From positions 1 through 64,000 of the forward strand of contig NZ_PVTO01000010.1 of assembly GCF_003003275.1 (NCBI RefSeq): 64,000 bases of DNA, written 5' to 3'. The position numbers and the translations under genes were made by a program. Below, one piece after another: positions 16,415 to 25,322 of this stretch; positions within the stretch are counted from its first letter, which is position 1, and every line of letters begins with the position of its first letter. The notes below the pieces were generated by a model. The model made no database searches. It saw only the letters and a program-made list of their open reading frames with translations, and had not been told where the DNA came from. The stretch is from Alkalibacterium olivapovliticus (lineage in GTDB: Bacteria > Bacillota > Bacilli > Lactobacillales > Carnobacteriaceae_A).

Positions 16415-17689
16415 ATGCAATCGACAAGAAGTTTTCCAAAAGAAGACGGATTAGAGAGTGGACTGAAGGTACTCCGAGAAGGCTATATGTATGCACCCAA
16501 TCGACTTCAGGCGTATAAGTCAGATGCATTTGAGACGAGGCTGTTAGGTGAAAAAGCCATCGTTATGGGAGGCGAAGAGGCAGCTAAGCTTTTCTACGAA
16601 GAGGATAAATTCAAGCGTGAGGGAGCTGCACCGGAACCCGCAAAAGCGACATTGCTCGGAAAAGGCGGTGTACAGGGCCTAGATGATGAGGCGCATCGTC
16701 ACCGTAAGAAACTGTTTATGGATTTAATGTCCAAAGAACGAATCGAAGTGTGGGCAAAACTGGTCGAAAAGTATTTGCTCAAAGCGACTAAAGAGTGGAT
16801 TACACAAGATTCGATTGTCTTTTATGAAGAAAGTCAGAAAATCCTGACACAGGCTGTCTGTGAATGGGCTGGCGTACCGCTGCCGGATAAAGATGTGAAA
16901 AAACGGACGAAACAGCTGGTCAGCATGTTTGAGTCACCAATGGCTGTCAGTACCCGTCACATTGAAGGGCGAATCGGCCGTAAGCAGGCGGAATCATGGA
17001 ATAAAGAGCTGATTCAACAAGTAAGAGACGGGGAGCTGAATCCTAAAGAAGATACAGCGCTGTATAGAGTAGCCTGGCATAGAGAACTGGATGGCGAACT
17101 GTTGGATCTGAAAACAGCAGCAGTCGAATTACTGAACGTTCTGCGTCCTTCTGTTGCAGTAGCAATCTACTTCGCCTTTACGGCATTAAGCCTGCACCAG
17201 TTTCCTGAAATTAAGGAAAAGCTGAATGGCGATAATCCTTATTACCTTCATATGTTTATACAGGAAATCAGACGCTATTACCCATTTTTCCCGTTCAATG
17301 GGGCAATCACTCGTAAAGACTTTGAATGGAATGGCTACTCATTTGATAAAGATACACTAGTCCTTCTCGATTTCTACGGCACGAATCATGACTCGAGAAT
17401 ATGGGACGAGCCTGACAATTTCGATCCCGAGCGCTTCAGCGATTGGCACACCAGCCCGACGGATCAGGTTCAGATGAAACTGGTCGCACAGGGTGGAGGC
17501 GATTATAATACTGGTCACCGTTGCCCGGGGGAATGGAATACAGTCAGAGCGATGGAGATCGTAACGGATTACCTGATCAACAAAGTCAGCTATACGGTTC
17601 CTGATCAGGATATCGGCTACAGTATGGTCAATGTTCCGACAACGCCTAAGAGTGGGATGATATTTGAAAATATTGAATTTACTGGATGA
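16415..17689 (+). CDS. cytochrome P450 CYP152 family, fatty-acid peroxygenase type
   Basis: Heme-thiolate enzyme that uses hydrogen peroxide to hydroxylate or decarboxylate fatty acids. At 424 aa it is close to B. subtilis P450 BS-beta throughout. The heme ligand is Cys370 in GHRCPGEW; Arg244 in LNVLRPSV is the substrate carboxylate anchor. The residue that in OleT is His85 is Gln87 here (GVQGLDD), as in BS-beta, which favours hydroxylation over alkene formation, though this residue alone does not settle it. ATG 16415 follows AGGAGG; the ATG at 16400 precedes that site. The adjacent 32-codon gene may be co-transcribed. A peroxide-consuming enzyme pairs logically with the manganese catalase, but they are 12 kb apart. 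Confidence 0.93.
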   Translation: MQSTRSFPKEDGLESGLKVLREGYMYAPNRLQAYKSDAFETRLLGEKAIVMGGEEAAKLFYEEDKFKREGAAPEPAKATLLGKGGVQGLDDEAHRHRKKLFMDLMSKERIEVWAKLVEKYLLKATKEWITQDSIVFYEESQKILTQAVCEWAGVPLPDKDVKKRTKQLVSMFESPMAVSTRHIEGRIGRKQAESWNKELIQQVRDGELNPKEDTALYRVAWHRELDGELLDLKTAAVELLNVLRPSVAVAIYFAFTALSLHQFPEIKEKLNGDNPYYLHMFIQEIRRYYPFFPFNGAITRKDFEWNGYSFDKDTLVLLDFYGTNHDSRIWDEPDNFDPERFSDWHTSPTDQVQMKLVAQGGGDYNTGHRCPGEWNTVRAMEIVTDYLINKVSYTVPDQDIGYSMVNVPTTPKSGMIFENIEFTG

Positions 17690-17725
17690 CATGTGATTAA
17701 AAAACGGGTATTAGAGGAGAGTTAG

Positions 17726-17824
17726 ATGAAAAAAATCGGCAAAATAGTCGTCCTTATTCTCATCGGCATCATCGGAGGCATGGGCGGCTCTATAAAGCAA
17801 GCAGACACACCAGCTGAAAAGTGA
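17726..17824 (+). CDS. 32-residue membrane peptide
   Basis: A short ORF below usual cut-offs: ribosome site AGAGGAG six bases before ATG 17726, then MKKIGKIVVLILIGIIGG, a basic start and a single hydrophobic stretch, ending in a short polar tail (ADTPAEK). It is 36 nt behind the P450 gene and is closed by its own terminator at 17831. The ribosome site, terminator and membrane-type composition support a real gene. No function is recognisable; it could be a small membrane regulator or toxin-like peptide. Confidence 0.7.
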   Translation: MKKIGKIVVLILIGIIGGMGGSIKQADTPAEK

Positions 17825-17830
17825 ATCATC

Positions 17831-17872
17831 AAGGCGGCTTTCTACCATTCAATAGAAAGTCGTCTTTTTTTT
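17831..17872 (+). terminator. terminator after P450/small peptide
   Basis: AAGGCGGCTTTCTA / TAGAAAGTCGTCTT stem with T-G wobbles and a run of eight T. Confidence 0.92.
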
Positions 17873-17993
17873 GCTGTTAGTAAAGCTGGAGATGACAGAC
17901 AGAGTGAGTATTAGTTGGGCACTGTAAAGGCCTTCTGATCATTGAAAGAGAAGAGCGACTGTCACAATTGAATCAACAGATTTTTAAAAGCTC

Positions 17994-18022
17994 TGGAAAT
18001 AATTCATGACGTGTGCTATTAT
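17994..18022 (+). promoter_or_regulatory. SRP RNA promoter
   Basis: TGGAAA (17994-17999), 17-bp spacer, TATTAT (18017-18022). Confidence 0.65.
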
Positions 18023-18029
18023 AGTAATT

Positions 18030-18136
18030 GCCGCAAGGCCGCATGGCAATGGTGGGCGTATGAACCGTGTCAGGTCCGGAAGGAAGCAGCACTAAGTACT
18101 GTTCCATCATGTGTCATGTGTACATAGCCATGAATA
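18030..18136 (+). ncRNA. ffs: signal recognition particle RNA, small bacterial type
   Basis: The helix 8 core GTGTCAGGTCCGGAAGGAAGCAGCA (in part) with its symmetric and asymmetric loops is unmistakable; flanking GCATGGC and GCCATG and ATGGTGG/CCATCAT form the stem. The RNA pairs with Ffh to target proteins to the membrane. Ends are approximate. It lies directly before dnaX, the conserved position in low-GC Gram-positives. Confidence 0.95.
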
Positions 18137-18154
18137 AAGCTCTTTGTTCATAGA

Positions 18155-18188
18155 AAGATGTTCCTTATTATAAGGGCATCTTTTTTTT
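18155..18188 (+). terminator. SRP RNA terminator
   Basis: AAGATG..CATCTT stem with inner TCCTT/AAGGG and a tract of eight T. Confidence 0.88.
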
Positions 18189-18272
18189 GCTCAAAGCTGA
18201 AAATTTCTTTTTTAATCGAGTGGCATTTAGCCTATAATAAAGAAGAGACTGAATGAAGAAAAGAGGGAGAAA

Positions 18273-19988
18273 ATGAGTTATCAAGCTTTATATCGTGTCT
18301 GGCGTCCTCAGCGGTTTGAAGATGTGGCGGGGCAGGAAGCCGTTACGAAGACTTTAAGAAATGCTTTGAGTCAGGGGAACACGAGTCATGCTTATTTATT
18401 CTCCGGTCCAAGGGGAACAGGAAAAACAAGTGCAGCCAAAATATTCGCTAAAGCGATGAACTGTCCTCACGCTCAAGATGGGGAACCGTGTAACGCCTGT
18501 GATATTTGTAAAGCCATTACGTTAGGGAACCTGAATGATGTTATTGAAATCGATGCGGCTAGTAATAATGGAGTCGAAGAAATAAGAGACATTCGTGAGA
18601 AGGCAAACTATGCTCCTACTCAGGCTGAATATAAAGTCTATATAATAGATGAGGTCCACATGCTCTCTATGGGTGCATTTAATGCGCTGCTAAAAACATT
18701 GGAGGAACCACCGGCCAATGTCGTGTTCATTCTAGCCACAACCGAACCGCATAAGATCCCGCTGACCATTATTTCGAGAACACAACGGTTTGATTTCAGA
18801 CGGATCTCACCTCAGGATATTATTCGACGGATGACTTATATCTTAAAGGAAAAAGAAGTTGAGTATGAAGAGGATGCCCTTTTAGCTATCGCAAAAGCGG
18901 CTGAAGGGGGGATGAGGGATGCCTTGAGTATACTGGACCAGGCCCTTTCTTTTTCAGATGGACTGATCACTCTTGACGAAACACTGCGGATCACAGGAAG
19001 TATCACACAGGAACTGTTGAGTGAATATGTATCAGCGGCATTAGTCAATGATACCGAAAAAGGATTGTCACTCCTTCACGCCATTCTGCAGGAAGGAAAA
19101 GACGCCAACCGTCTGGTAGATGATACCATCCTTTTTTGTAGAGATATATTGATATACAGTAAAACACAGGAAGAAACCGTGCTGAAAATGAGCAAAGTGG
19201 ATGACCAGTTCAAGCAGCTTTCAGCGCAGGCAGATCCTGAGAAAATTTATGACATCATCCGGGTCATGAATCAGACCCATCAGGAAATGAGACAATCAAG
19301 TCACGCTGAAGTGTATTTGGAAGTCGCGACTGTTCGTCTGACACAGCCTGTCATGACAAAAGTGGCACCGGCTGCTTCCGAAGCAAAGGGAGACAGTCAG
19401 GAACTCAGTAATATGAAAGATAAAATGCAGCAGATGCAGAAAATGATTGAACAAATGCAGCAGGGTGTTCAAAACACAGCGGCACCAAAACCCGCCGCTC
19501 AGTCACGTAAGCCGAAAAAACAGCAGACATTCAAAGTGAATCAGACACAGGTCTTCAGAATATTGGAAAAAGCGACAAAAGATGATCTTGCCAAATTAAA
19601 AGATGTCTGGCCTGATTTGATCGATTACCTGCCGGCTGGTCAAAAAGCGATCATGAAGACGTCTAAACCGGTCGCAGCGAGTCCTAATGGGTTGGTTGTC
19701 ACGTTTGATTATGATATTCTATGTGAGAGAGCTCAAAATGATTCGTTTCTGCTGGATTCGATCGGCGATTATCTAGAAAAAGTGATTGGCCATCGGGCTG
19801 AACTGTGTACGGTGCCATCTGAACAATGGCCGACTGTCAGACAGTCCTTTATCCAGCGTCTGAAAAAGGGCGGCGAGACAGTAGAAGAAGATGTCTCAGC
19901 TGAACAAGAGTCAGCTCCTGAGGAAGATGCCATCGTGACTGAAGCGATCGGGATGTTCGGAAAAGAAATTGTAACGATTAAAGAATAA
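18273..19988 (+). CDS. dnaX: DNA polymerase III subunits gamma/tau
   Basis: Clamp-loader ATPase. The 571-aa protein has Walker [10 protein letters not shown] (about 45-53), a zinc module with Cys residues in [17 protein letters not shown] (about 64-80), Walker B IIDEVHML, sensor 1 LATTEP and the arginine finger SRTQRF. The tau-type C-terminal region (from about 370) begins with a Gln/Met-rich coiled stretch. No canonical -1 slippery heptamer for making gamma was found. It heads the dnaX-ybaB-recR-yaaL group; ybaB follows after 17 nt. Confidence 0.97.
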   Translation: MSYQALYRVWRPQRFEDVAGQEAVTKTLRNALSQGNTSHAYLFSGPRGTGKTSAAKIFAKAMNCPHAQDGEPCNACDICKAITLGNLNDVIEIDAASNNGVEEIRDIREKANYAPTQAEYKVYIIDEVHMLSMGAFNALLKTLEEPPANVVFILATTEPHKIPLTIISRTQRFDFRRISPQDIIRRMTYILKEKEVEYEEDALLAIAKAAEGGMRDALSILDQALSFSDGLITLDETLRITGSITQELLSEYVSAALVNDTEKGLSLLHAILQEGKDANRLVDDTILFCRDILIYSKTQEETVLKMSKVDDQFKQLSAQADPEKIYDIIRVMNQTHQEMRQSSHAEVYLEVATVRLTQPVMTKVAPAASEAKGDSQELSNMKDKMQQMQKMIEQMQQGVQNTAAPKPAAQSRKPKKQQTFKVNQTQVFRILEKATKDDLAKLKDVWPDLIDYLPAGQKAIMKTSKPVAASPNGLVVTFDYDILCERAQNDSFLLDSIGDYLEKVIGHRAELCTVPSEQWPTVRQSFIQRLKKGGETVEEDVSAEQESAPEEDAIVTEAIGMFGKEIVTIKE

Positions 19989-20005
19989 GAGAGGATGAAT
20001 GCCCA

Positions 20006-20326
20006 ATGCGTGGCGGAATGGGAAATATGCAAGGTATGATGAAAAAAATGCAGAAAATACAGAAAGAAATGGAATCTGCACAGGAAGCATTAAACGAAAC
20101 AGAGTTTACAGGAACAGCCAATGATGATCTGGTGACAGTACTGTTTACAGGCGACAAGAAATGTAAGAAAGTAACGATCAAAGAAGACATTGTGGACCCT
20201 GAAGATGTTGAAATAATGGAAGATCTAGTTTTACTTGCAGTAAATGATGCATTGACTAAAATAGACGAAGAAACTGAAAAGACGATGGGAAAATACTCTA
20301 AAGGATTAGGGATTCCCGGAATGTAA
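20006..20326 (+). CDS. ybaB: YbaB/EbfC nucleoid-associated protein
   Basis: A 106-aa dimeric DNA-binding protein of the YbaB/EbfC family. Its N-terminus is a Met/Gln/Lys-rich helix ([20 protein letters not shown]), followed by the conserved strand region with [10 protein letters not shown] and a C-terminal helical part ending in a Gly/Met tail. It sits in the invariant order dnaX-ybaB-recR, 17 nt after dnaX. Confidence 0.95.
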   Translation: MRGGMGNMQGMMKKMQKIQKEMESAQEALNETEFTGTANDDLVTVLFTGDKKCKKVTIKEDIVDPEDVEIMEDLVLLAVNDALTKIDEETEKTMGKYSKGLGIPGM

Positions 20327-20397
20327 CACAGTTCAAGTTTGAAGACTGTAAATTCAGGAGTGATTTTAGCTGAGTTTACAGAAGAAAGGACACGGTT

Positions 20398-20994
20398 ATG
20401 CATTATCCAGAACCGATAGCACAATTAATGGAAAGTTATATGAAATTGCCAGGAATCGGGGAGAAAACAGCTGCCCGCCTGGCTTTTTATACGGTAGGTA
20501 TGAATGAAGATGATGTGACACGATTTGCCAAAGCTCTCATCAGTGTCAAGCGGGATTTGACCTATTGTTCGGTCTGCGGGAACATGACACAGAATGATCC
20601 GTGTGATATTTGTGAGGACAAGAACCGTGATCAGTCTGTTATTCTGGTTGTTGAACACCCTAAAGATGTGATTTCGATGGAGAAAATGCACGAATTTAAA
20701 GGACTTTATCATGTCCTGCATGGAGTATTGTCACCCATCGAAGGAACCGGACCGGAAGATATCAACATTCCGGTCCTCATCAAACGGCTTCAGAAAGATG
20801 AGATTGTGGAGGTCATTATAGCCACCAATGCAACAGCTGAGGGAGAAGCAACTGCTATGTATCTTTCACGTCTGATTAAACCGGCAGGCATAAAAGTCAC
20901 ACGTCTCGCTCACGGCTTGTCAGTTGGCAGCGATATAGAATACGCAGATGAAGTCACGCTGCTTAAAGCAGTTGAAGGCAGAAGAGAAATGTAG
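20398..20994 (+). CDS. recR: recombination mediator RecR
   Basis: Recombinational repair protein that acts with RecO and RecF. The 198-aa protein has the helix-hairpin-helix [15 protein letters not shown] (about 17-31), a zinc site [16 protein letters not shown] (about 57-72) and the Toprim domain with [12 protein letters not shown] and [16 protein letters not shown]. It is the third gene of the dnaX group, 71 nt after ybaB. Confidence 0.97.
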   Translation: MHYPEPIAQLMESYMKLPGIGEKTAARLAFYTVGMNEDDVTRFAKALISVKRDLTYCSVCGNMTQNDPCDICEDKNRDQSVILVVEHPKDVISMEKMHEFKGLYHVLHGVLSPIEGTGPEDINIPVLIKRLQKDEIVEVIIATNATAEGEATAMYLSRLIKPAGIKVTRLAHGLSVGSDIEYADEVTLLKAVEGRREM

Positions 20995-21006
20995 GGAACG
21001 TGACGT

Positions 21007-21234
21007 ATGGGATTTTTTAGAAAAAAACATCAGTTGAAAAACGAGTATGACCAGAAGCTGATCACACTCATAAAAAAACAGAGGCAATTGTACGAAGCCG
21101 GGAAACATCTCGATAACATCATGATTAAAGAAAATTCGACATGGGAAGCTGAATCAAAGCTTCAGAAAGCCAAGTACTTTTATCTGTTTAAAGAGGCACG
21201 TATCAGGCATTTGAAAGGTGACCATTTGAAGTAA
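21007..21234 (+). CDS. yaaL: YaaL family protein (DUF2508)
   Basis: A 75-aa, highly charged helical protein that follows recR at 12 nt, the position and size of B. subtilis YaaL. It shows the family pattern F-x-x-KKHQLKNEYD at the start and KYFYLFKEARIRHL at the end. No function is established. Confidence 0.85.
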   Translation: MGFFRKKHQLKNEYDQKLITLIKKQRQLYEAGKHLDNIMIKENSTWEAESKLQKAKYFYLFKEARIRHLKGDHLK

Positions 21235-21294
21235 TGCAGTAAACTGACTTCTATTACCATTACAGCAGATGAGTGCAAACGAGTTAATGGATCA

Positions 21295-21380
21295 AAAAAA
21301 CACCACTTGGGTACCAATTCCTTAAAGCTAGAGTAAACAATCTAACTTTAAGGGGTCAGTACCTTGTGTGGTGTTTTTTT
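21295..21380. terminator. long two-way hairpin after yaaL
   Basis: An 86-nt imperfect palindrome: AAAAAACACCAC, GGTAC and CCTTAAAG on the left pair with CTTTAAGG, GTACC and GTGGTGTTTTTT on the right. It is A-rich at one end and T-rich at the other, so it can terminate both yaaL and the convergent minus-strand gene. It is about twice the length of other terminators in the window. Confidence 0.75.
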
Positions 21381-21446
21381 ATACAATCAAAGTTAAGTCT
21401 AGCTTATTTAAAATAGGCTCTTGCGAATCAGTGCGTATACTATCTC

Positions 21447-22130
21447 TTAATCTTCATCACTGATCGACTGATGAAATCGATGCCCGGCAAACAACACAAG
21501 CAATATAATCACAGCACTGAATAGAATGGGGAAAAGATCAACGCCAGTCTCAGATGGCTCTCCAAATAGAAAGACCAGTAAATCATAAAACAAATTTCCT
21601 GAATCTCTGAAAACAGGTCCGGTGATGAATAAGGTAGTAAGAAACACGGCTATAGAGAGTATTCTTATTCTTGTTTTCTTTTTTATACGATTAACTCTAT
21701 AAACAACTTCTTCAGCTGCTTTCCCTATGACATTCAATCTGACCGCATAAGTCTGTGCGATGATGAAAGACAATAGCGAGGGAACAATCAGTGCAATTCC
21801 AAGTATAATCAGCAAAGTGATATTGGTCGTATCTGTCAGTGTCTTGTCCACGATCAGTCCAATCCACAAAAGACCAACGAGGGGGTAGTAGCTAAACGCC
21901 ATACTCTTTTGTTCGATGGTCTTTCCAAGTTCTTCATTTGGTAAGATTCCGTCTTTATTCTTGCGGGATCCCCATGTCCAGAAGTAAAAGAAGCCGACTG
22001 TGACAGCACCTGTGAGAATGACTTCTTGGTATCCAATGGGCGAGCCACTAAACAGACGGTAAATCAAATTACCAATCATTGCCAAAGTTATTAAGCCTAA
22101 AACTAGTCCATACGTTTTTTTAAGTGTCAT
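21447..22130 (-). CDS. multi-pass membrane protein paired with XRE regulator
   Basis: A 227-aa protein with about six hydrophobic segments and no catalytic motif that I recognise. ATG 22130 follows AAGGAGG that lies in the last codons of the upstream regulator; the longer reading frame lies inside that gene. The pair of a 66-aa XRE regulator and a DUF-type membrane protein is a common Firmicutes arrangement of unknown role. Confidence 0.75.
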   Translation of the reverse strand: MTLKKTYGLVLGLITLAMIGNLIYRLFSGSPIGYQEVILTGAVTVGFFYFWTWGSRKNKDGILPNEELGKTIEQKSMAFSYYPLVGLLWIGLIVDKTLTDTTNITLLIILGIALIVPSLLSFIIAQTYAVRLNVIGKAAEEVVYRVNRIKKKTRIRILSIAVFLTTLFITGPVFRDSGNLFYDLLVFLFGEPSETGVDLFPILFSAVIILLVLFAGHRFHQSISDED

Positions 22131-22131
22131 T

Positions 22132-22332
22132 TTAATTTCCTCCTTTAGGTAAGAAAAGCCAATCGATAGTGGTATCAAGGTTCTTTGCTATGTCAAAAGC
22201 CAGCTGCAGACTGGGGTCGTATTTATTATTCTCGATTGCATTGATCGTCTGCCTGCTGACACGACATAATTCGGCCAGTTTTCCTTGAGATATTTTTTTA
22301 TCTTCACGTAGCACTCTTATATGGTTGTGCAT
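22132..22332 (-). CDS. small XRE-family transcriptional regulator
   Basis: A 66-aa protein consisting almost only of a helix-turn-helix: IRVLREDKKISQGKLAELCRVSRQTINAIENNKYDPSL (in part), of the YozG/Cro-like type. Start ATG 22332 with AGGGGG upstream. It is one base away from the membrane protein gene and should be co-transcribed. Two copies of an 18-bp near-palindrome flank its promoter (see 22358 and 22404), so it very likely represses itself. Confidence 0.9.
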   Translation of the reverse strand: MHNHIRVLREDKKISQGKLAELCRVSRQTINAIENNKYDPSLQLAFDIAKNLDTTIDWLFLPKGGN

Positions 22333-22357
22333 ATGTAACCCCCTGATTAATCGAATG

Positions 22358-22421
22358 TGTCAAACATGTTTTACATATTTAGTGTATAGAATAATCTTTA
22401 TAGTGTCAAACATGTTTTACA
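22358..22421 (-). promoter_or_regulatory. XRE promoter framed by two identical operators
   Basis: TGTCAAACATGTTTTACA occurs at 22358-22375 and again, identical, at 22404-22421, 46 bp apart. Each copy is palindromic except one position. On the minus strand the upstream copy contains TTGACA (-35); TACACT follows after 17 bp as -10, and the second copy covers the region of transcription start. Regulator binding at both copies should shut off the promoter. Confidence 0.85.
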
Positions 22422-22773
22422 CCAAATGGGAAATGCTCACTTTTTAAGCGGTGAAGAGGTTGTTTTTTGGTGTCGTCCACTTTAACAAAGCCGTCATGTT
22501 TCAGATTGACTGAATCATAATAAGTCGAGTACTATTTAGTCGAAACTCCTCAAGATACAATGTGATCTAAATAAGTACACGCTACTCCGTTCTAAACTTC
22601 TGAAGAAAAGCTCTAATCTTCAGCCCTTTCCCGATTCCTGCCTAAAACTTCTGAAGATTTGCACGTATAACAGCAATTATTTCTCAATATACAATTAATC
22701 AGCTGACTGGAAGGCTTCTTATCGGGTGAATAGTAGTGTGCCGGTTTTCAGAACCTGCTTTTCGAGAAACGAA
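22422..22773. other. intergenic region before tmk
   Basis: No gene is supported. It holds two copies of AACTTCTGAAGA (near 22597 and 22648) and a facing TCTTCAG, which could form a hairpin with the first copy. I see no terminator T tract here. Confidence 0.4.
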
Positions 22774-22803
22774 TGGACAAGACGGATTAATCTACCGTAT
22801 AAT
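22774..22803 (+). promoter_or_regulatory. tmk promoter
   Basis: TGGACA (22774-22779), 18-bp spacer, TATAAT (22798-22803). Confidence 0.75.
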
Positions 22804-22839
22804 GAATATAAGAATACTGTTAAAGATGGGGGAAATGTC

Positions 22840-23481
22840 GTGAAGGGATTATTTATCACGATCGAAGGGCCGGACGGGGCAGGAAAGTCCAGTCTGGTAA
22901 AAAGATTAAATGAGGCAATTCAAAACGAGACCGATCGTCCTTTAGTCATGACGAGAGAACCGGGTGGAAGTGAGATTGCTGAAGAAATCAGAGAAATTAT
23001 TTTAAACCCGCTCCATACCAAAATGGATGCCAGGACAGAGGCGCTCCTGCTGGCAGCCGGACGACGTCAGCATGTAGTCGAAAAAATACGCCCAGCCTTG
23101 GACAGAGGAGATATTGTCTTGTGTGACCGCTTTGTAGACAGTTCTATTGCCTATCAGGGTCAGGCGAGAGGAATCGGAATAGAAGAAGTTAAAGCGATCA
23201 ACGAATTCGCGATTGAAGGCTTACGACCTGATTTGACTATCTATTTAGATGTGGAAGCACATGTTGGACTTGAGCGTATTAAAGATAAAAAGTTGAACCG
23301 GAAACAGGATCGATTAGAGCTTGAGGCAATAACATTTCATGAAGACGTTCGAAAAGGCTACTTTAAGTTGATCGATCTGGAACCAGATCGTTTTACAATC
23401 ATTGATGCATCAAAGGATGAAGATCATGTTTTTCAGGAAACGTGGGCTGTTATAAAAGCAAAAATCAGCGACAAAAATTAA
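22840..23481 (+). CDS. tmk: thymidylate kinase
   Basis: Phosphorylates dTMP to dTDP. The 213-aa protein starts at GTG 22840, six bases after GGGGGA; an upstream extension of the frame lacks a ribosome site and would begin inside the promoter. It has the P-loop EGPDGAGKSS (9-18), the TREPGG motif (about 39-44), and DRFVDSSIAYQG (DR-Y/S motif, about 92-103). It begins the conserved tmk-darA-holB group. Confidence 0.96.
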   Translation: MKGLFITIEGPDGAGKSSLVKRLNEAIQNETDRPLVMTREPGGSEIAEEIREIILNPLHTKMDARTEALLLAAGRRQHVVEKIRPALDRGDIVLCDRFVDSSIAYQGQARGIGIEEVKAINEFAIEGLRPDLTIYLDVEAHVGLERIKDKKLNRKQDRLELEAITFHEDVRKGYFKLIDLEPDRFTIIDASKDEDHVFQETWAVIKAKISDKN

Positions 23482-23502
23482 GACAAGGAAAGGATGATCA
23501 CG

Positions 23503-23832
23503 ATGAAATTAATCGTTGCAATTGTTCAGAATCAAGACAGTAAACGTTTGGCAGATGAGTTTGTGGAGAATGGAATCAGAGCCACTAAATTGTCTTCAAC
23601 AGGAGGATTTTTAAGATCAGGAAACACGACGTTTCTATTAGGAGTAGAAGACAGAAAAGTGGATGACGTTCTGGAACTGATTAAAGAAAACTGTTCAACT
23701 CGCAGCCAGACTATGATGAGTCCACCCTCTTATGACTTTACGCTTGAATCCGATCTGACTTACCCGGTCGATGTTGAAGTTGGCGGCGCAACCCTATTTG
23801 TTCTTCCAATCGATCAGTTTTTACAATTCTAA
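23503..23832 (+). CDS. darA: cyclic-di-AMP receptor DarA (PII-like)
   Basis: A 109-aa PII-like trimeric protein that binds c-di-AMP; downstream partners are not well defined. It starts MKLIVAIVQNQD and has the ligand loops RATKLSSTGGFLRSGNTTFLLG (in part) typical of DarA (old name YaaQ). ATG 23503 gives exactly the usual length and follows AAGGAAAGG; an upstream ATG at 23494 is too close to it. It sits between tmk and holB as in other Firmicutes. Confidence 0.95.
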   Translation: MKLIVAIVQNQDSKRLADEFVENGIRATKLSSTGGFLRSGNTTFLLGVEDRKVDDVLELIKENCSTRSQTMMSPPSYDFTLESDLTYPVDVEVGGATLFVLPIDQFLQF

Positions 23833-23846
23833 TTAACAGGGGACCT

Positions 23847-24842
23847 ATGATGTCTACTCAAACAAACAGACAGCCGAGCATTCAGCGGCTGTTTCTTCAG
23901 TTACTAAAGAAAAATAGATTACAGCATGCTTATATATTTGAAGGAAAAGCCGGGACAGGAAAAAAAGAGATGGCTATGTGGATCACTCAGTCTCTTTACT
24001 GTCCTCAAAACGAGCACGGCGCCTGTCAGTCCTGTGAGACGTGCCGACGAATTGCTGAACACCATCACCCGGATGTGCTTGAAATAGAGCCGGATGGTCA
24101 ATCAATCAAAATTGGTCAGGTCAGGGCGCTGAAAGAAGAGTTCACTAAAAGCGGGATGGAAAGTCGGCGTAAACTAGTAATTGTTAAAGATGCTGAAAAG
24201 ATGACCAATCAGGCAGCGAACAGTTTGCTGAAGTTTCTGGAAGAGCCGGACGGTGACATTACGGTGTTTCTTCTGACAACGGCTAAACATAGACTGCTTT
24301 CAACCATCCTGTCACGTAGTCAGCTGATTCATTTTCCGCAGCTGCCCAAATTAGACCGGATTCAGACGCTGGTTGATAATGGCCTCTCAAAAGAAAAGGC
24401 TGCGATTTTAGTTCACCTGACAAGTGATGCGAACGAGGCAGAAGAGCTTGCGGGAAAAGAAGAGCTGACCCAACTCATTCAAACCGTCTGGAAATGGTAT
24501 ACGTTCATATCAAAAAAAGACGATCAGGCCTTTGTTTACGTCCATACAGATCTTATGTCACTAGCTAAAGAAAAAGCTGACCAGTATCTCGTACTGGATT
24601 TGATGCTTATCCTGCTCCAGGATGTCTTGAACAGCCAGGTCAGCGAAGACTATTCCTTTGCATTTACGTCTCAGCAGGATGACCTAAAAAAAGATGCTGC
24701 CATTTTAAGACCTCTGACTATTGCTAAGATGATGGAAGTCATCCTTACAGGTAAGAAGCAATTGGACAGTAATGTGGCGGCGCAGGGCATATTTGAAGAC
24801 TGTTCCCTGCAGCTGATAGCCATCGTAAAAGAAGGACGCTAG
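23847..24842 (+). CDS. holB: DNA polymerase III subunit delta'
   Basis: Clamp-loader subunit. The 331-aa protein has the degenerate P-loop GKAGTGKKEM (about 31-40), four cysteines in YCPQNEHGACQSCETC (about 51-66) and the SRSQ finger. Start may be ATG 23847 or 23850 after AGGGGA. The gene ricT (yaaT), which in many Firmicutes follows holB, is not found: only 132 bp separate holB from yabA. Confidence 0.93.
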   Translation: MMSTQTNRQPSIQRLFLQLLKKNRLQHAYIFEGKAGTGKKEMAMWITQSLYCPQNEHGACQSCETCRRIAEHHHPDVLEIEPDGQSIKIGQVRALKEEFTKSGMESRRKLVIVKDAEKMTNQAANSLLKFLEEPDGDITVFLLTTAKHRLLSTILSRSQLIHFPQLPKLDRIQTLVDNGLSKEKAAILVHLTSDANEAEELAGKEELTQLIQTVWKWYTFISKKDDQAFVYVHTDLMSLAKEKADQYLVLDLMLILLQDVLNSQVSEDYSFAFTSQQDDLKKDAAILRPLTIAKMMEVILTGKKQLDSNVAAQGIFEDCSLQLIAIVKEGR

Positions 24843-24974
24843 TTTAGAAAGACTGCTCAGTTCGTTTGGCAATTTTATACTAATCATGGTATGCTATAAA
24901 GAGATGTGGGAAAGAAATCGAACCCGCTCTGTAGAAAATCAGCTAACGATGAAAGTAAAAAGAAGTGGTGACCA

Positions 24975-25319
24975 ATGAATAAAAAAGAACTGCACGATAC
25001 TTTTTCTGACTTAGAATCTCAAGCAGCAGCCACCTTGGATATAATCAAAAACATGAAAAAAGAGTTATCTCACTTAACCGAAGATAACAATGTTTTACGG
25101 ATGGAAAATCAGCACTTAAGAGATCGTTTAGCAGAAATTATTAAGCAGCAATCACTGGAAAAACAATTGACAGATACGGGTATGACAAAATCTCGTCTGA
25201 ATCTCGAGAAGATATATGAAGACGGCTTTCATGTCTGTAATCTTTTTTACGGTTCACGAAGAGATGGAGACGAACCGTGTGCTTTTTGTCTCGAAGTCAT
25301 CTATGGCGAAAGAAAATAA
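24975..25319 (+). CDS. yabA: replication initiation control protein YabA
   Basis: Negative regulator of DNA replication initiation that bridges DnaA and the clamp DnaN. The 114-aa protein has an N-terminal leucine-zipper coiled coil (about 5-60) and a C-terminal zinc site with His and Cys in FHVCNLFYG and CAFC. The ribosome site GTGGTGA overlaps the start closely. In relatives trmN6 follows directly; here the ribonucleotide reductase genes lie in between. Confidence 0.94.
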   Translation: MNKKELHDTFSDLESQAAATLDIIKNMKKELSHLTEDNNVLRMENQHLRDRLAEIIKQQSLEKQLTDTGMTKSRLNLEKIYEDGFHVCNLFYGSRRDGDEPCAFCLEVIYGERK

Positions 25320-25322
25320 GCA

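Noticed and set aside
16415-17689. P450 as an OleT-type alkene-forming decarboxylase
   Set aside because: The key histidine is replaced by Gln87, as in the B. subtilis hydroxylase; the hydroxylase label is more likely, though not proven.
19510-19525. A6 run in dnaX as a programmed frameshift site for gamma
   Set aside because: In frame it reads CCG AAA AAA CAG, which is not the X XXY YYZ heptamer needed for tandem -1 slippage, and the run is short for transcriptional slippage.
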